Below are positions 1 through 13,900 of a DNA stretch of 64,000 nucleotides, piece by piece. This DNA is from Pteria penguin (lineage: Eukaryota; Mollusca; Bivalvia; Pterioida; Pteriidae): contig CM068583.1 in the NCBI GenBank assembly GCA_035048485.1, positions 63,484,306 through 63,548,305 of the forward strand, in the 5' to 3' direction. Under the pieces are notes generated by a model. That model was not told where the DNA came from and ran no database searches. It was given only the letters and a program-made list of their open reading frames with translations. The position numbers and the translations under genes are program-made. Within the stretch, counting starts at the first letter, position 1. The number at the start of each line of letters is the position of its first letter.

Positions 1-1643
1 ATCTTAAATTTCTGATATAAACAAATAAATGCATTATAATTTTCCTTGCAATACTTTCAAATTATGAAATAATGATTATACATGTAATTGTATATTTTAA
101 ATTATGAACAGTCATGTATAGATATCAATTTCCAGTACCATTTTGGATTTGCTGAATAAGAGAATTTTAATTTATTGATACTCCTTTTTTTTTTATCAAA
201 TTGAATGTAAGTAAATTTCATCAGAGATCCTCACTTTGAACATAAAGATTTCATTTTTGCTACAATATGACCTTGTCTTTATCATTAAGAATTTACTGTA
301 GTAGGTTTCAAAATACTAAATATAACATGGGAAAAAATGAAGTGCCATTGAAGCAAACAAATTTAAAACAAACATCAAAATTCTATACTTTGTATATGAC
401 CAGTATGGGACCCTGCAGTGCTGCTTATTATATTATAAAACCCTACCGATATAAATGGTCAGTTAAAATTTCATTATAGAATTTATTCACAAATGCAAAG
501 AATACATTCTCCAGTGAAATGTCAAAATCTCTCTGCTAGAACCCTCACTTACAATGTATCAGAAAATGATATTCATATGTACAATTGTTACGTAAAACTA
601 CTATAGGTCACATCATTTACATGATCGTACCAGTATTCTTGTAATTAATTACAATTATGTACAATAATCCACTCTATATCATCATCAGTAGTTATGTTAT
701 CCTCTAATACATGTAAGTCAGCAAATAGTTACATATGGACATCAAAAAAATTACACAACAGAGTGCTTATAAAAATAGTGCAAGCAAATTTTGCTAGCAT
801 TAGATACATGTGAAATGTACGAAAAATGGCTGTGAAGATCTAGCAGGGGCAAATTGACATGTCATAAACAATTATTCATCCTATTTAAATTCAACATAAT
901 TAAATTGTAGTGTTCTTACAAAATATGATAAATTGTCAAAAACTTACTTCTGCTATTTTAATTTCATGTGATTATTTGCTGTTGATAAAAAATTCTGGCA
1001 CATGAAATTTCACGAGAGAGAACTTTATGCTTTTTTAAATCTGTTTGGTTTTTTATGTTTATTTATTGATGGTCTTATTCAAATTGCTACATCTTCTTGA
1101 AACTGTATCTTTGAATAAAATATGCTACACTTTGTTGGAAATTAAAGCTAGTAGTTATTTTATCAGAATATAATTTTAGTGAAAATTATTTTAGTGAAAA
1201 TTTCGAACTTGACAATCAACATGAATTCAAAAGAGCGAAGACAGCTTTTCGATAATTCATAGAATTTTTACTATTTCATTAAAATCTACTTCCTTCTAAA
1301 TAACTTTCAAAATAAATGAAGTTTTAAAAGCTATGCACTGCAGGTCATTTCAGTGGTATATACTTTCTATCTTTACCTCTCAAACTCTTGTGGTGTTTTG
1401 TTTGACAGTCTTCATGGCATGTTTTTAAGTTAAATTCTATCATAATTTATTATTCCTTTACTTTTTTCTTTTTATTTTGTATTTAATGTTCATTTTTTCC
1501 CTCTCATTTAAGAAAAATATTGAAATTAAACTGAAATAAACATCCAAATATAAACCAGGTATATATCACTGAAAAGATTTTTAAGGACCTATGCATCAGG
1601 ATGATTAAACAACATGATTATCACAAGGCAACATTGGTCCTAC
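1..1643. other. AT-rich intron sequence, no exon recognised
   Basis: Unique-looking AT-rich sequence downstream of carrier exon 7. I looked on the minus strand for the last carrier segment (Y-K-G, F-W-P-x-W-x-R-x-G-P-W motifs) and did not find it, so this is taken as the start of another intron. Confidence 0.5.
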
Positions 1644-1704
1644 CTTTGCCACATCTATAGGTGTCGTGAAAATAGCACCAACTATTCCTGCACCAAAACT
1701 AGCT
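1644..1704 (-). CDS. SLC25A30: Carrier coding exon 7
   Basis: The acceptor is attattgcag and the donor gtagga. Encodes [21 protein letters not shown], the fifth helix and third signature (P-I-D-x-x-K). The exon ends on a full codon. The remaining exon or exons, covering the last matrix loop and helix 6, are not in the window. Confidence 0.85.
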
Positions 1705-4700
1705 CTGCAATAATAACAAAAAACATTTTTAAAATTTCCATATATTCTTATTTTTCACACTTTAGATGAAAAATTAATACACATGTCCAGTATATAATCA
1801 ATTACTTTACTAATTACTATCAATATTTAATACAGTAACGAGTTACATGTAATGCTTGTCTCTCATGTATTGCCATATGAACATTGATCAACAATGCAGA
1901 TATTGCTCAAGTTGTACAAGTTCTAATTTTAAACAAGAGTTGTCAGAAGACAACAGAGCTCACAGGTGCAGGGTCTATTTCATCATACTATAAGCTTGAT
2001 TAAACAGCTCACTTTTCAAAAAATCAATTTTTAAAAAATCTAGAGCTGTTTGCATAGGACACACCCCAACTTATAGTCAAACATGGAGGTCAAGGTCAGA
2101 TGTGTCAATGAGAAGATAAAGTTTGTGAAAATTAGTTCAAAGTTCAAGGTCAAGGTCATAAAGTCAAAAGTCATAGTATGAAATGTCACAGGAACTCTAT
2201 GTGTGAAGCATGAGCTCTACTATTTTAAAAGATATAGCAAAGGTTAAAGATTTTGAAAAGTAGGTCAAACTCCAAGGTCAAAGGCCATGGTCTCAAATGG
2301 AAGCTCTTCCACAATGTATCCATGTATGAAGTTTCAAGGCTCTACCCCTCTTGATTCAAAAGATAAAGCCCAAGTTTAAGTTTTTGTCTATGGATGTCAA
2401 CAACGCCTGGGGTATGACATTAGCTCTTCTGACTTTCGTCCCAGTGAGCTAATAAACTGAGGGGAGGTAAATGTAAATGTGTAATATACTACCAGTACTA
2501 GTGTTTTATCTAAAGCAGAAAAGCAAGGCTCTGTCCCATGGCCTTTTTATAGGATACCATCCCCTTTTTCTATGCACTATGCCTATATTTCCCACAGCTT
2601 TTATATCTGTGAGATCGGGAGCACTGAAGTATGTCTACCGTGACAAGGGGCCTCCACTTTTACTGTCTCATCCAACACAGAAAATCGGTATGTCCACAGC
2701 AGGACCTTTTGATCCCAAGCCGAACACCTCATACACTAAGCCACATCAGCATCTTAATTAAGTAAAAATTTCTCATACCTCCATAGATAAGAGGGAACAG
2801 TTTACATTCCTTCATTAATAGAGTGTGATCAAGTTTTCTGATTGTAGAGGTAGTGACTTTGGTCATAATCTGACATTTTTTCATTCAGATATAAACGAAG
2901 GAGGATTGTTTCTTTTTTAAACAAAAGGCCCAATTGGGCCTACATCGCTCACCTGAACACAAATTATTTATTCAACTTCAGCTTGAAAAATTTGCAGATA
3001 AATGTATATATTCCCTGATGTTTATTGTGTTGTGACTACACTTTGTTTTGAAAACTGAGTGTGAAAGTTAAGTCATCATCAACATTAAACAAATTGTTTA
3101 TGGAGGCCATATTGAAATTCATAACCCTTAAATCTATAATCATTTACTGGAAATGAATACTCAAAAACCTGTAAACAGATCTGGAGAAAAACTGCACTTT
3201 TCTGCACTGAAATCACTAAGTCTAAAAATCAAAGTACTCATAGTACAGATAGACGGCGACATTTACCAATATTGGTTTGAGTTTAAAAATAATTTCAATA
3301 CTTTAAATTTTTAGTGTATTACTTATCATCATATCTATAGAGGAATATCAGAATCTTTTAGTGATTTAATGGTTGACCACACTGTCAGACAAAAATGTAC
3401 CACAGACACTTTAAATCTGCAAATGAAACTGAAATAAGCATACACAAATTTCATTATGTGTAGCTGAGCCAATATAAAAATAGCATTCACATCACAAATG
3501 GTTAAACAACGCTCTAAATATAGCACTCACATCACAGACGGCCATTTCCGCAACAGATACATAATGTGTATTCTTATACCGAATTGTAAGCCAACGTGGC
3601 CAAGTGGTATCGTGCTGGACTCCTGATTGAGAGGCCGGGGTTCGAGTCTCATTCTGGTCACGCCCGTGTTCTGTCTTTTGGATGAGACAGTAAAAACCGA
3701 GGCCCTGTGTCGTGGTATGCATGGCATGTTAAAGATACCTCACTGCTTCGGGTGGGTCCGTTGCAAAGGTAAAAATTTGTGTACCCTGCATCAGGCAGAT
3801 GCTGTCACCATATACGTGAAATATTCCTGGTGTGACGTTAAACAATCAATATACTGAATTGTAGTCTTGTGTCCTCTTCAATGTGTACATCATTTTAGAA
3901 CATCATAAATCATGCGTTCGTTAATAAATAATTACTATTTGAATTTTCGAAGAGTCAATTTCTTCTTCTATCTCAGTATTGAGCAAAAAATAAAATGCAT
4001 TTCCTGTACTTATCTTGGCATAGATTTGAAGTTGGAGAGAATATCAGGTAAACATCAAAACAGTCACAATCACTAAAGACAGTCCTCGTCTAAAAAATGT
4101 TGACAAAACATCAAAACTTTGAATTTGGAATGGAACCAAAACCAACAACACTTCTTAACACATCCCTCTAGATCATTCCTTTGCATCTGGTTTGTCTCTG
4201 TATGCAGCTGGTCTTGAGAAGAAGTTTGTCAAAGGAGAGACCGTCTATGACCTACTTTTGCCTCTGATGGTACCACCTGTAGGCAGATTTGGACAACAAC
4301 ACTTGTTTGGTGCCATAAATATTTCATTCCTATCAAGTTTCATGAAAATCATTCAAGTGGTTCTGAAAAAGAAGTGGAAAATGTGAAAGAATACTCCCCC
4401 TCCCCCCTCCCTTTTTTTGAGTCTTTTAAAAAATAAATGACATGTTGACAAAATTCTTTCACAGTTACTTTCTGATCATAATTGTCCAAATAAATCTTGA
4501 AAAGATGTTGAAAATTTGATTTTGGAATAGAACCAATAACAACAACACCACTTCTTCACACATCCCTCTCGATCATTCCTTTGCATTCAGTTTGTCTCTG
4601 TATGCAGTCAGTCTGATAAAAAAAAACTGTCAAATAAGGGTACTGTTTGTGACCTACTTTTGCCAGTGGTGGTGCTACTTGTTAACAGGACTGGATCGAT

Positions 4701-7700
4701 GAAAAATAACCACGTTTTGGGAACCATGAATACTTCATTCCAACCAAGTTTCATAAAAATCATTCAATTGGTTCTGAAGAAGATGCTGACACTGTGAAAG
4801 AAATACTCCTTCCCCCATTTTTTGACAGTTTTAAAAAATTCATAAACAAGCTGTGTTTGTGAAACGCTTATACCCCTGGCAGCACCAAAGTCCAAAAAAT
4901 TGTTTTTAGCATGAAGGTCATTGTCAAGGTCAAAAGATCATCAACCTTGGTGTCATTAGAAAGGGCTTCATTAGTTGAGTACACATGTCAAATATAAAGT
5001 CTCTATCCCTCATGGTTCAAAAGCTATAGCCAAAGTTGACAACAGACAGACAGACAAACAAACAGGACAAAAACAATATGCCCCTGATCTATGGATCTGG
5101 ATTTTGCAGGTCATTTACACTGCTAGTTATGGGTGTTCTACTGTATATTTTTTTCTTTAATTTCTTAAAAATAGTGATATTGATTTAAAAGTTATCTATA
5201 CCCTGAAAGAACTTCACTTCTAGATCTGTCATTTCATTTTTTTTAAAATATCTTTTCAAATGAAACAACAGTATGTCATTTAGATATTTGTTATGTGATT
5301 AATAAGTAAACACTGTCAAAAGAACATTTTGAATCGACTGCATTCTGCCAAAAGATACTTTGTGGGAAGTTAAAAAAAACAAGAACACAAAACAAGTTGA
5401 CTAATACATATTCTATAAATCAAAGGCTTGAAGAGCCACAAAGGCGTCGAGCTAAATTTAATTTAAAGCTGTCAAAAGTAGCAGAAATTAACCAGTCGTG
5501 TTCACCTTTTTCGTTAAATTCCGATAATTTTTGGAATCGAGTAAAAATAAAAGTGTAGGACCAACAGCCATATATCATATAAGATTTCATTTTAACATTT
5601 TATAGTTCTTTACGTCATTCTTGCAAAAATATGCCATTTTTTTTTACAAAGATAGAAATAGACGAGTTGTTACTATTGTCTGTAAAATATGGAAGCCTTA
5701 TGCATAATTTGTTTTAAGATAATTATGGTCAGGTCTAGGTTGCAGTTTTTGTCTACGCTACTAACACTGACACTAGGGCCAACAGCTTGTATATATCGTC
5801 CAAACACACTAGTTATTATTCGGTCGTTTATTGTATGTGCACGTGTAAGGGCTACAATGCCATGCCGTTCGCCGTAATGACGCAAGCCAATTGTGCATCA
5901 CAATCGCACTTTATCGGTTGATTTGGAATAAAATCTTCACATGTAAGTTCTACGTAACTTATTTTTCATGCATTCAATCTAAAATTCTGTCTTAATCCAT
6001 GCTATCATCCTTTACATCCACATTAAATTTTGTAGGTGATTTGAACTTTCTTGGCTGCCTATTTTATGCCCTCGTAGGAACTTTTCCAGATATGTGGAAG
6101 ACCATGTGATATATACACATGCTACTTCCCTAATAAGGAAAATATGAGGCGTGGCTTTAGAAATTTTAGCGGGAAAATACACAACTACGCAAAAACAAGC
6201 AATTCCTATATACATAAAGCTATTTGGCGTTGTGACCAACATCTTGATCATCTAATGCTATTCCGACTGCAACCTAAGCTTTTTAAAAAGCTATTCTTGT
6301 TTAAGATAGATTGAAGTTACCTGCTCTTGCTCGCTATCGCAGCGCGAAGAGACAAGTGACCACCGCCATTTTATAGAGGTTATTCCCTGTCCAGCAAGTG
6401 TTATTTATAGCACAGGCGGTAAGGACATGATAAGAAGCTGTACACACTGCGTGTAGATATTTTTCAAATTCGTCTGCAGTAGCATACACAGCATAGGTAT
6501 ACAGTACCTGATGTAATTTACGAGAAGCTCGTGATGTTTAGCCTTGAAGATGTAATTAATTTTGTCGATATTTGTTGATTCTAGGTTAAATGAATGAAAC
6601 AAAACGAAATACAGTGAGATAAAAATAACCGATAACGCGTCACTGAACCTAGGTCAGTCTCGTTATGAATTAGTGGTCACCTGTCTATATATTGCCAGTC
6701 TTTATTTAGGATTCTATGAAATATTTTATTTGATCTTTTTTAGACTGAAATTTATATCTAAATATATTATTATTATTATATTATTTATATTATTATATAT
6801 ATTTCGAAGATCGCGCAATCGGTTTCCATATTGCCGCTTATATGTCAAATTAGGGCTTGATCGCGTGTTACAAGCATTCTATTACGATTTCTCCAAATAA
6901 GGCAGTATATTACGTGATCTTCCCCATATTTGGAAAAATTCCCATGAAGTAAGATTGTAATTCATAATCGGCTTGAGTCATTACGGCAAATGAATATTTT
7001 AACACACACAATAAGCGACAAAAATAATCAGTGTTTAAGGGCAATATATCGATAATTTAAGTTAAGCAGACCTATACTTAAACTTATTTCTGTGCAATGA
7101 ATTTTCAATAACAAGGAGAACAAAGCCGGTTTTGCAAGAACTTTTACTGCTTTAAAGGAGGTACTACTTTGTTACGTGGATTAAAAAGGCGGTCAAGAGG
7201 TAAAATTTTTACGATCGCTAGAAGACTGTCGAGCAAATGCTCGACGCCTTAAAAAAATATATTATTTTCATACACTTTAAAATATGACCCAAGATTAAAC
7301 AAGAGGCACAAATGGGCCTATATCGCTCACCTGAGCATAAATTGCTTATTTACAATAAAATGACAGCTTATTTCAGTAGAAAATTTTGCTTTTTTTCTAC
7401 AAGACTTTCTATAAGGTTTGGTGATATTTTGTGCAGTCGTCTTGAAGTGTCCAAAATGTGTCAACCAATCAGAGCCAATGGTGACCATCTTGGATTACAG
7501 ATCGGCAGGAAAAACACAAACTTGGTACAGGACCTCGAGTACTTACTTCCTATAAGATTTGGTGGAATTCTGTGCAGCGGTTCTGGAGAAGAAGTCGAAA
7601 ATGTGTCAACCAATCAGAGCCAATGGCGGCCATCTTGGATTACAGATCAGCACGAAAAACACAAACTTGGTAGAAGACCTTGAGTACTTACTTCCTATGA

Positions 7701-7933
7701 GGTTTGCTGAAATTCTGTGAAGCGGTTCTGGAGAAGAAGTTGAAAATGTGTCAACCAATCAGACCCAATGGCGGCTATCTTGGATTACGGATCGGCACGA
7801 AAAACACAAACTTGGTAAAGAACCTTGAGTATTTACTTCCTATGAAGTTTGGTGAAATTCTGTACAGCGGTTCTGGAGAATAAGTCGAAAATGTAGAAAA
7901 GCTAACGACGGACGACAGACGGTGATTGATCAC

Positions 7934-7972
<39 letters not shown>

Positions 7973-10900
7973 CAAGGAAATAATGCCATTTTCAATTCAA
8001 TTTGAAAATGTATTTGGTAACAAATATCGCTGCATGTAGTGCCCTCTATAGGATATTATTATGATTATTATTTACAGCATTACAAAGTACCTTTTGATGT
8101 AGAAATTGGTACGCTCTTTTTGAATCCTAGATCTATCATTTGTCACTCACTGTCAAACAAACACTGAAAAGTCCTGACCTCTCGGTGCTTATTCAAATCC
8201 CTGACAATTATTTCAACCCTGCCCTTCCAATCCAATCTGTTGTCCTGAATCAATTCTTTGACCTTATAGTTCAATGTTTAAGATTTTAACAATACCAGAT
8301 ACCCTTTTTATTTAAACTTAGTCTTTAGCTTAATCTATGTGAAAATAGTCTTTGCTTCAAACTTACAAGAAATGTGTTTCCTTCGAGTCTTCCAGTATTC
8401 CTGATAACAGGATATACTTTTTGAACACATCATAAGTTGGTAGCATAACTCCTGACACTGTGGCTGCCCTCTGAGCAGTTGGTCCAACTCCCTGAAAAAA
8501 TCATACATTGCAGTAATTTAATAATACAGCAAAGAGGTAATGTCAAACACTCTTTTTGGTCACATGACCTTGGTTACGGTCATGAAAAACCCTTCTATTA
8601 TGAGCAACAATTAAGTCTAAAAAATATATGAATGTTTCCTTTACATGGTTTATACTGAAATTCTGTACCAAATTCCAGGACTTTTCCATAATTTATACCA
8701 TCTAAAAGCTGCACAAAGGACAAATGATTATGACAATCTGATGCTCCATCATCCATATCTCTTATATCTATCTCCTTCCTACGTGTCCTTCAAAATGCCT
8801 TTTATATGCTACTTTTAACCACTTTGACCCACTTACACTTATTTTTCGCGAATAGGGAATGAAAATACATTTCCTTGGCAGGACCAATCACACTTTCTGG
8901 GGCCTTTCTATTCTAATTTTACAAGCTATCAGGACCATAAAAGGTGACAATAGTGGCAGGATTCATCCATGAGCCATTCTCTGTACTGTGCTCTTTCTCT
9001 CTCATGCAGATGCTTACATTGAGGAAAATAACCCTTATGTAAAGTGCTAGGTTAGTAAAACTAAAATCAAACAAATCAACATTTTTTCAGAAATGGATTA
9101 CGCTATAGTATATCCTTTTATTATAAATCCCCCCCAAAAAATATATGTGTGTTTCCACTTTCCCAACCGACCCTACTTTTTACCACTGAAAAAACAAAAA
9201 AAAACCCAAAAAACAAAAAGGAAAATGGGTTTGTGAGGTCTTTAGAATAGAAAAAAATCATGGTGACGAAAAAGCTTCAAAAGAAGTATATGTAGTTTTC
9301 AGCTCAAACATTTACGAGACTTTTTAAATCCAGATTTCAATGAAAGGCATGACATTCAATACTGTGGCCCGTTTCACCAACAGTAACAATCATAGGTGTA
9401 ACCATAACTGATTCCGTTAGTCAGCTCCAACTATGAATTCATACTTCATGTACATTTCAATTAAATTCATGACAAGTTTATGCTTACAATATGTAGTGAA
9501 ACACATTTTCATCGTGAGATGTGCTTAGGAGTTCAATTACATTTATGGTTATGACGGATTGTTAGTGAAACGGGCAACTGACACTGACAAAAGGCATAAA
9601 AGACAAAAAATTCTCGACCTACTGACCCTGGTTTTTACAAGAGTGAAAGTGGAAACACGCATGTATTTTTTTTGCCTAAAATAAATATTTCAAAATCTTT
9701 GAGAGGATTTATATGGTTATGGTAAAATTCTACAACCTGTATGCACTATGGTGTAACTCAACCAACCATATATAAACCCTCTGACCGATATTTTCTTTTT
9801 TGCTCTTTTTTTTCTGGGATCAACATGCATCATTGATCAAAAAGTATAACATTATCCCCCCCCCCCCTCCCCAAAATATTTAAACAAGTTTGTAAGTGTT
9901 ACAAACACAAAGCACTACATGTAAAATATGGCCTCTAGTGGTGTACCATTGACAGTCTTAGCCCTTAAATTTGACAGATGATGTCATCTATAAGATGGAG
10001 CTAATTCTATGAAGTCAGTAAGGAATTCTATAACTCTAATTGTCATTATCACATTACAAACAAACAATGAAAGGACTTGAAAGTCCTCAAGGTCAGAATT
10101 ACATGGTCAAGTACATCAAAGGTAATAAAGTCGTGATCCACTAAGAGATCACACATCAAGCGTGTAACGTTTAGGATCATTATTGACAAAAACACGGTCT
10201 GCGCACAGGTGCTCGTTTTCATATAAACAACGGCTCCGCCCCTGTACACCCCTGTACGTCTCCGTCTCGTACTATATAGTTATCTCATTCTCTCTTATCA
10301 CTTTTGATCTTGACAGTAGTGTGAAATTAGCAATCAGGACAGTCTCCCGCCGTACATGTACATTTTGGGAAAACCACGTCTACACATGTAGATCTATAAA
10401 TAACTGGCTATTTTTAGTAGCATTACACATCAACAACTACCAAGACGTTTGTTTATCGTTGTAACGAGAAGATTGTATAGTACTTTGAATTCCACTGCTA
10501 TAAAAAGAAGCGATATTCTCAAGTTTTATTAATTATAATACAACGGATACTAGTACGGACTAGTAGTGTACTTCTTAAATTATGGCACAGTTACACAATA
10601 ATGTCAATCATACTTTTTCGGGACTTTCCGTCGAGTATTTGGAAAGACTGCATGTCCTCCAGTGCATGAATATAACTTGACTAAATCGATGGAATAACGG
10701 CACATCTATTTTCTCATCTGATCAAACTTATCTTGTATTGACTCGTACAATTTGAATTATAAGTACTAAAAGTAAATCTAATCAAGCTTTTTCTAAATAT
10801 CAACGCACTATTTATACACGAGGAGGTATTTTCTGCGTTCCACGCGTTCACCACAGCATATTGTAACGACTAGGGTCTGGAATTGCTATGCAATTCCGAC

Positions 10901-13900
10901 CAAAAATAAAAAAATCAAAGGCTTGAAGAGCCACAAAGGCGTCAAGCTATATTTGATTGAAAGCTGTCAAAAGTAGCAGAAATTGACCAGTTGTGTTAAT
11001 CTTTTTATTTGAATTCCGATAATTTTTCGAATAGAGTAAAGTTTAAGGACCAACAGCCATACATCATATAATATCAAAATGTGAATGAAAGTTGTCAGTG
11101 GGCAGCTCTCTGGTGGGGCTTTGTCATAAAGTAAGATGTGTGGTAAACAGATTCTTGATGGGGTCCGTTGTCATGAGAAAGTCAAGGGTTATAAGTGGAA
11201 TTGATTATGACATCATCATAACATTTTATTGTTCTTTACGTCATTCTTGCAGAAATATGTCAAATGTCTTATCACAAAGAATGTAAATGTGAAAACAATC
11301 GAACACCATTGCCATTTTTTTTTTTTACAAAGATAGAAATGGACGAGTTGTTACCATTGCCTGTAACATATGGAAGCCTTATGCTTTATTTGTTTTAAGA
11401 TATGGTCTAGGTTACAGTTTTTGTCTACACAACTAACACTGACACAAGGGCCAACAGCTTCTATATATTGTCCCAACACACTAGTTATTATTCAGTCGTT
11501 TATTGTATGTGCACGTGCAAGGGCTACAACGCCATGTCATTTGCCATAATGACGCAAGCCGATTGTGAATCACTATTGCACTTTATCGGTTGATTTCGAA
11601 TAAAATCTTCACAGGTGAGTTCTATTTAATTCATTTTTCATGCATTCAATCCAAAATTCTGTCTTAATCCATGCGATCATCTTTTACATCTGCATTAAAT
11701 TTTGTAGGCGATTTGAAAACTTTCTCGATTGCCATTTTTTATACCGTTGTGGGAACTTTTCCAACTATGGGGAAGACCATGTGATATATACGCATGCTAC
11801 TTCCCTAATAAGGCAAAAATGAGGCCTGGTTTTAGAAATTTTAGCGGGAAAATTCACAAATGCACTGATAAAGATAGTTTCAAAAACAAGTAATTCCTAT
11901 TTACATAATGCTATTTGGCTTTGTGACCAACATCTTGAACATTTAATGCTATTCCGATTGCAACCTAAGCTTTTTAAAAAGCTATGCTTGTTTAAGATAG
12001 ACTGGAGTTACCTGCTCTTCTTGCTATCGCTGCATGAAGAGACAAGTGACCACCGCCATTTTGTTGAGGCTATTCTGTGCCCAGCAAGTGTTATTTATAG
12101 CACAGGCGGTAAAGGCAGATAAGAAGCTGTACACACTGCATGTAGATATTTTTAAAATTCGTTGATTGATTGATTGATTTTTGCTTTACGTCACACCACG
12201 AATATTTCACGTATATGGTGACAGCATCTGCCTGATTCGGGGCATACAAATTTTGACCTTTGCAACGGACCCACCCGAAGCAGTGAGGGATCTTTAACGT
12301 GCCATGCATACCACGACACGGGGCCTTGGTTTTTACTGTCTCATCCGAAAGACATGACACCGGCATGACCAGAGCGGGACTCGAACCCTGGCCTCCCATT
12401 CAGGAGTCCGACGCGATACCACTAGGCCACGCCGGCTTTTTAAAATTCGTCTACAGTAGCATACACAGCATAGGTATACAGTACCTGATGTTTAGCCTTG
12501 AGGATGTTATTAATTTTGTAGATATTTGTTGATTCTAGGTTAAATGAATGAAACAAAACGAAATCCAGTGAGATAAAAATAACCGATAACATGTCACTTG
12601 AACCTAGGTCAGCCTCGTTATAAATTAGTGGTCACCTATCTAGATATTTTAAGATCTTTGTGACACGCACTGGCGGCCTATATTTAGGATTCTATGAAAT
12701 ATTTTAAATAAATATTTTATTTGTTCTTTTTTAAACTGAAATTTATATCGAAATATATTATTATTACATTATTTATATTATTATATATATTTCGAAGATC
12801 GTGCGATCAGTTTCCATATTGGCACTTCTATTTCAAATTAGGGCTTGATCGCATGTGTTACAAGCATTCTACTACGATTTCTCCAAATAAGGCAATATAT
12901 CACGTGGTTTTCCCCATATTTGGAAAAATTCCCATGAAGTGCGATTGTAATTCATAATCGGCTTGAGTCATTACGGCAAATGAATATTTTAACACACACA
13001 ATAAGCGACAGAATAATGAGTGTTTTAGGGCAATATATTGATAATTTAAGTTAAGCAGACCTACGCTTAAACCTATTTCTGTACAATGAAATGTCAATAA
13101 AAAGGATAACAAAGCTGGTTTTGCAAGAAATTTTACTACTTTAAGTATTTTAAAGAGGGTACTACTTTGTTATGTGAATTAGAAAGTCGGTGCAGAGGGA
13201 AAAATTTTACAATCGCTAGAAGACTGTCGAGCAAATGCTCAACGCCTTAAAAAAATCATACATAAATATTAATCCACTCACTGATTCTTACATTTTCAAG
13301 CATGTTATGGGAAACCTTTTTTGGCTATATGTGAAGCACATCCATGTTTCCTCAGAATGACTTAATCTCAAGTTTAAGCAAAGTTGCTGGTGTGTGAAAG
13401 GTGAGAAAGATACAACATCTACAGCATACATCACTACGTCAATTCTTATATAAAGGGTTTGTGCAAATTAGGTTGTGGTTATCTCAAATCTGACTTGAAT
13501 CTCTGAGGTAAATCAAAGTTACTGAAGCCTAATATACAGTAATATACAAGTTATCTGTGGCATGCAATTAGGTATAAAGACCAAAGTTGGGAACTTTCAT
13601 TTTCAAAACACCTGTAAGTATAGTATAATCAAAGATTACCACACTCACCTCAATACAGTATTTGTCAAACAAAAACAAAATAGAATAGCAGGAAGTTCTA
13701 TAGAACATTGTTATCTTGAACCGAGTCACTCAAGCTTAAAATCAAGGTCAGATGCATTATCAGATGAATGCACTTAAGTCAGTATCCCAAGATGAACCTA
13801 TGATAAAAGTTTGTTAACTGTAACACATCTATTTTCTCCAACACTGAGCTACCCCAAACTACTTAATTAGACGGGGAAACAGATGCCGATTTCTGAACTT

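Larger units (their letters stand above)
1705..8366 (-). other. SLC25A30: Carrier intron 6 (6.7 kb)
   Basis: Intron between exons 6 and 7. It holds, in order from the left: a Helitron-like repeat, a SINE, the dispersed-repeat composite, the large repeat copy 1 and a second Helitron-like repeat. The remaining stretches (2460-2930, 2970-3580, 3860-4150, 5110-5420, 7970-8366) show no gene. Confidence 0.75.
10915..13256 (+). repeat. Large interspersed repeat, copy 2 (with SINE insertion)
   Basis: Second copy of the 5420-7258 unit, same orientation and same ends (tcaaaggcttgaagagcc ... gcaaatgctcaacgcctt). It differs by a SINE at 12163-12436 and about 140 bp near 11077-11215 that copy 1 lacks. 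The promoter-like segment is retained (ATG at 12059, tataaat at about 12100, minus strand). It sits in carrier intron 5, on the other side of exon 6 from copy 1. Confidence 0.75.

Noticed and set aside
5420..13256. Whole-gene segmental duplication of the carrier locus
   Set aside because: Only the intronic 2-kb unit is duplicated. No carrier exon is repeated, and both copies share defined ends, so a mobile repeat is the better explanation.
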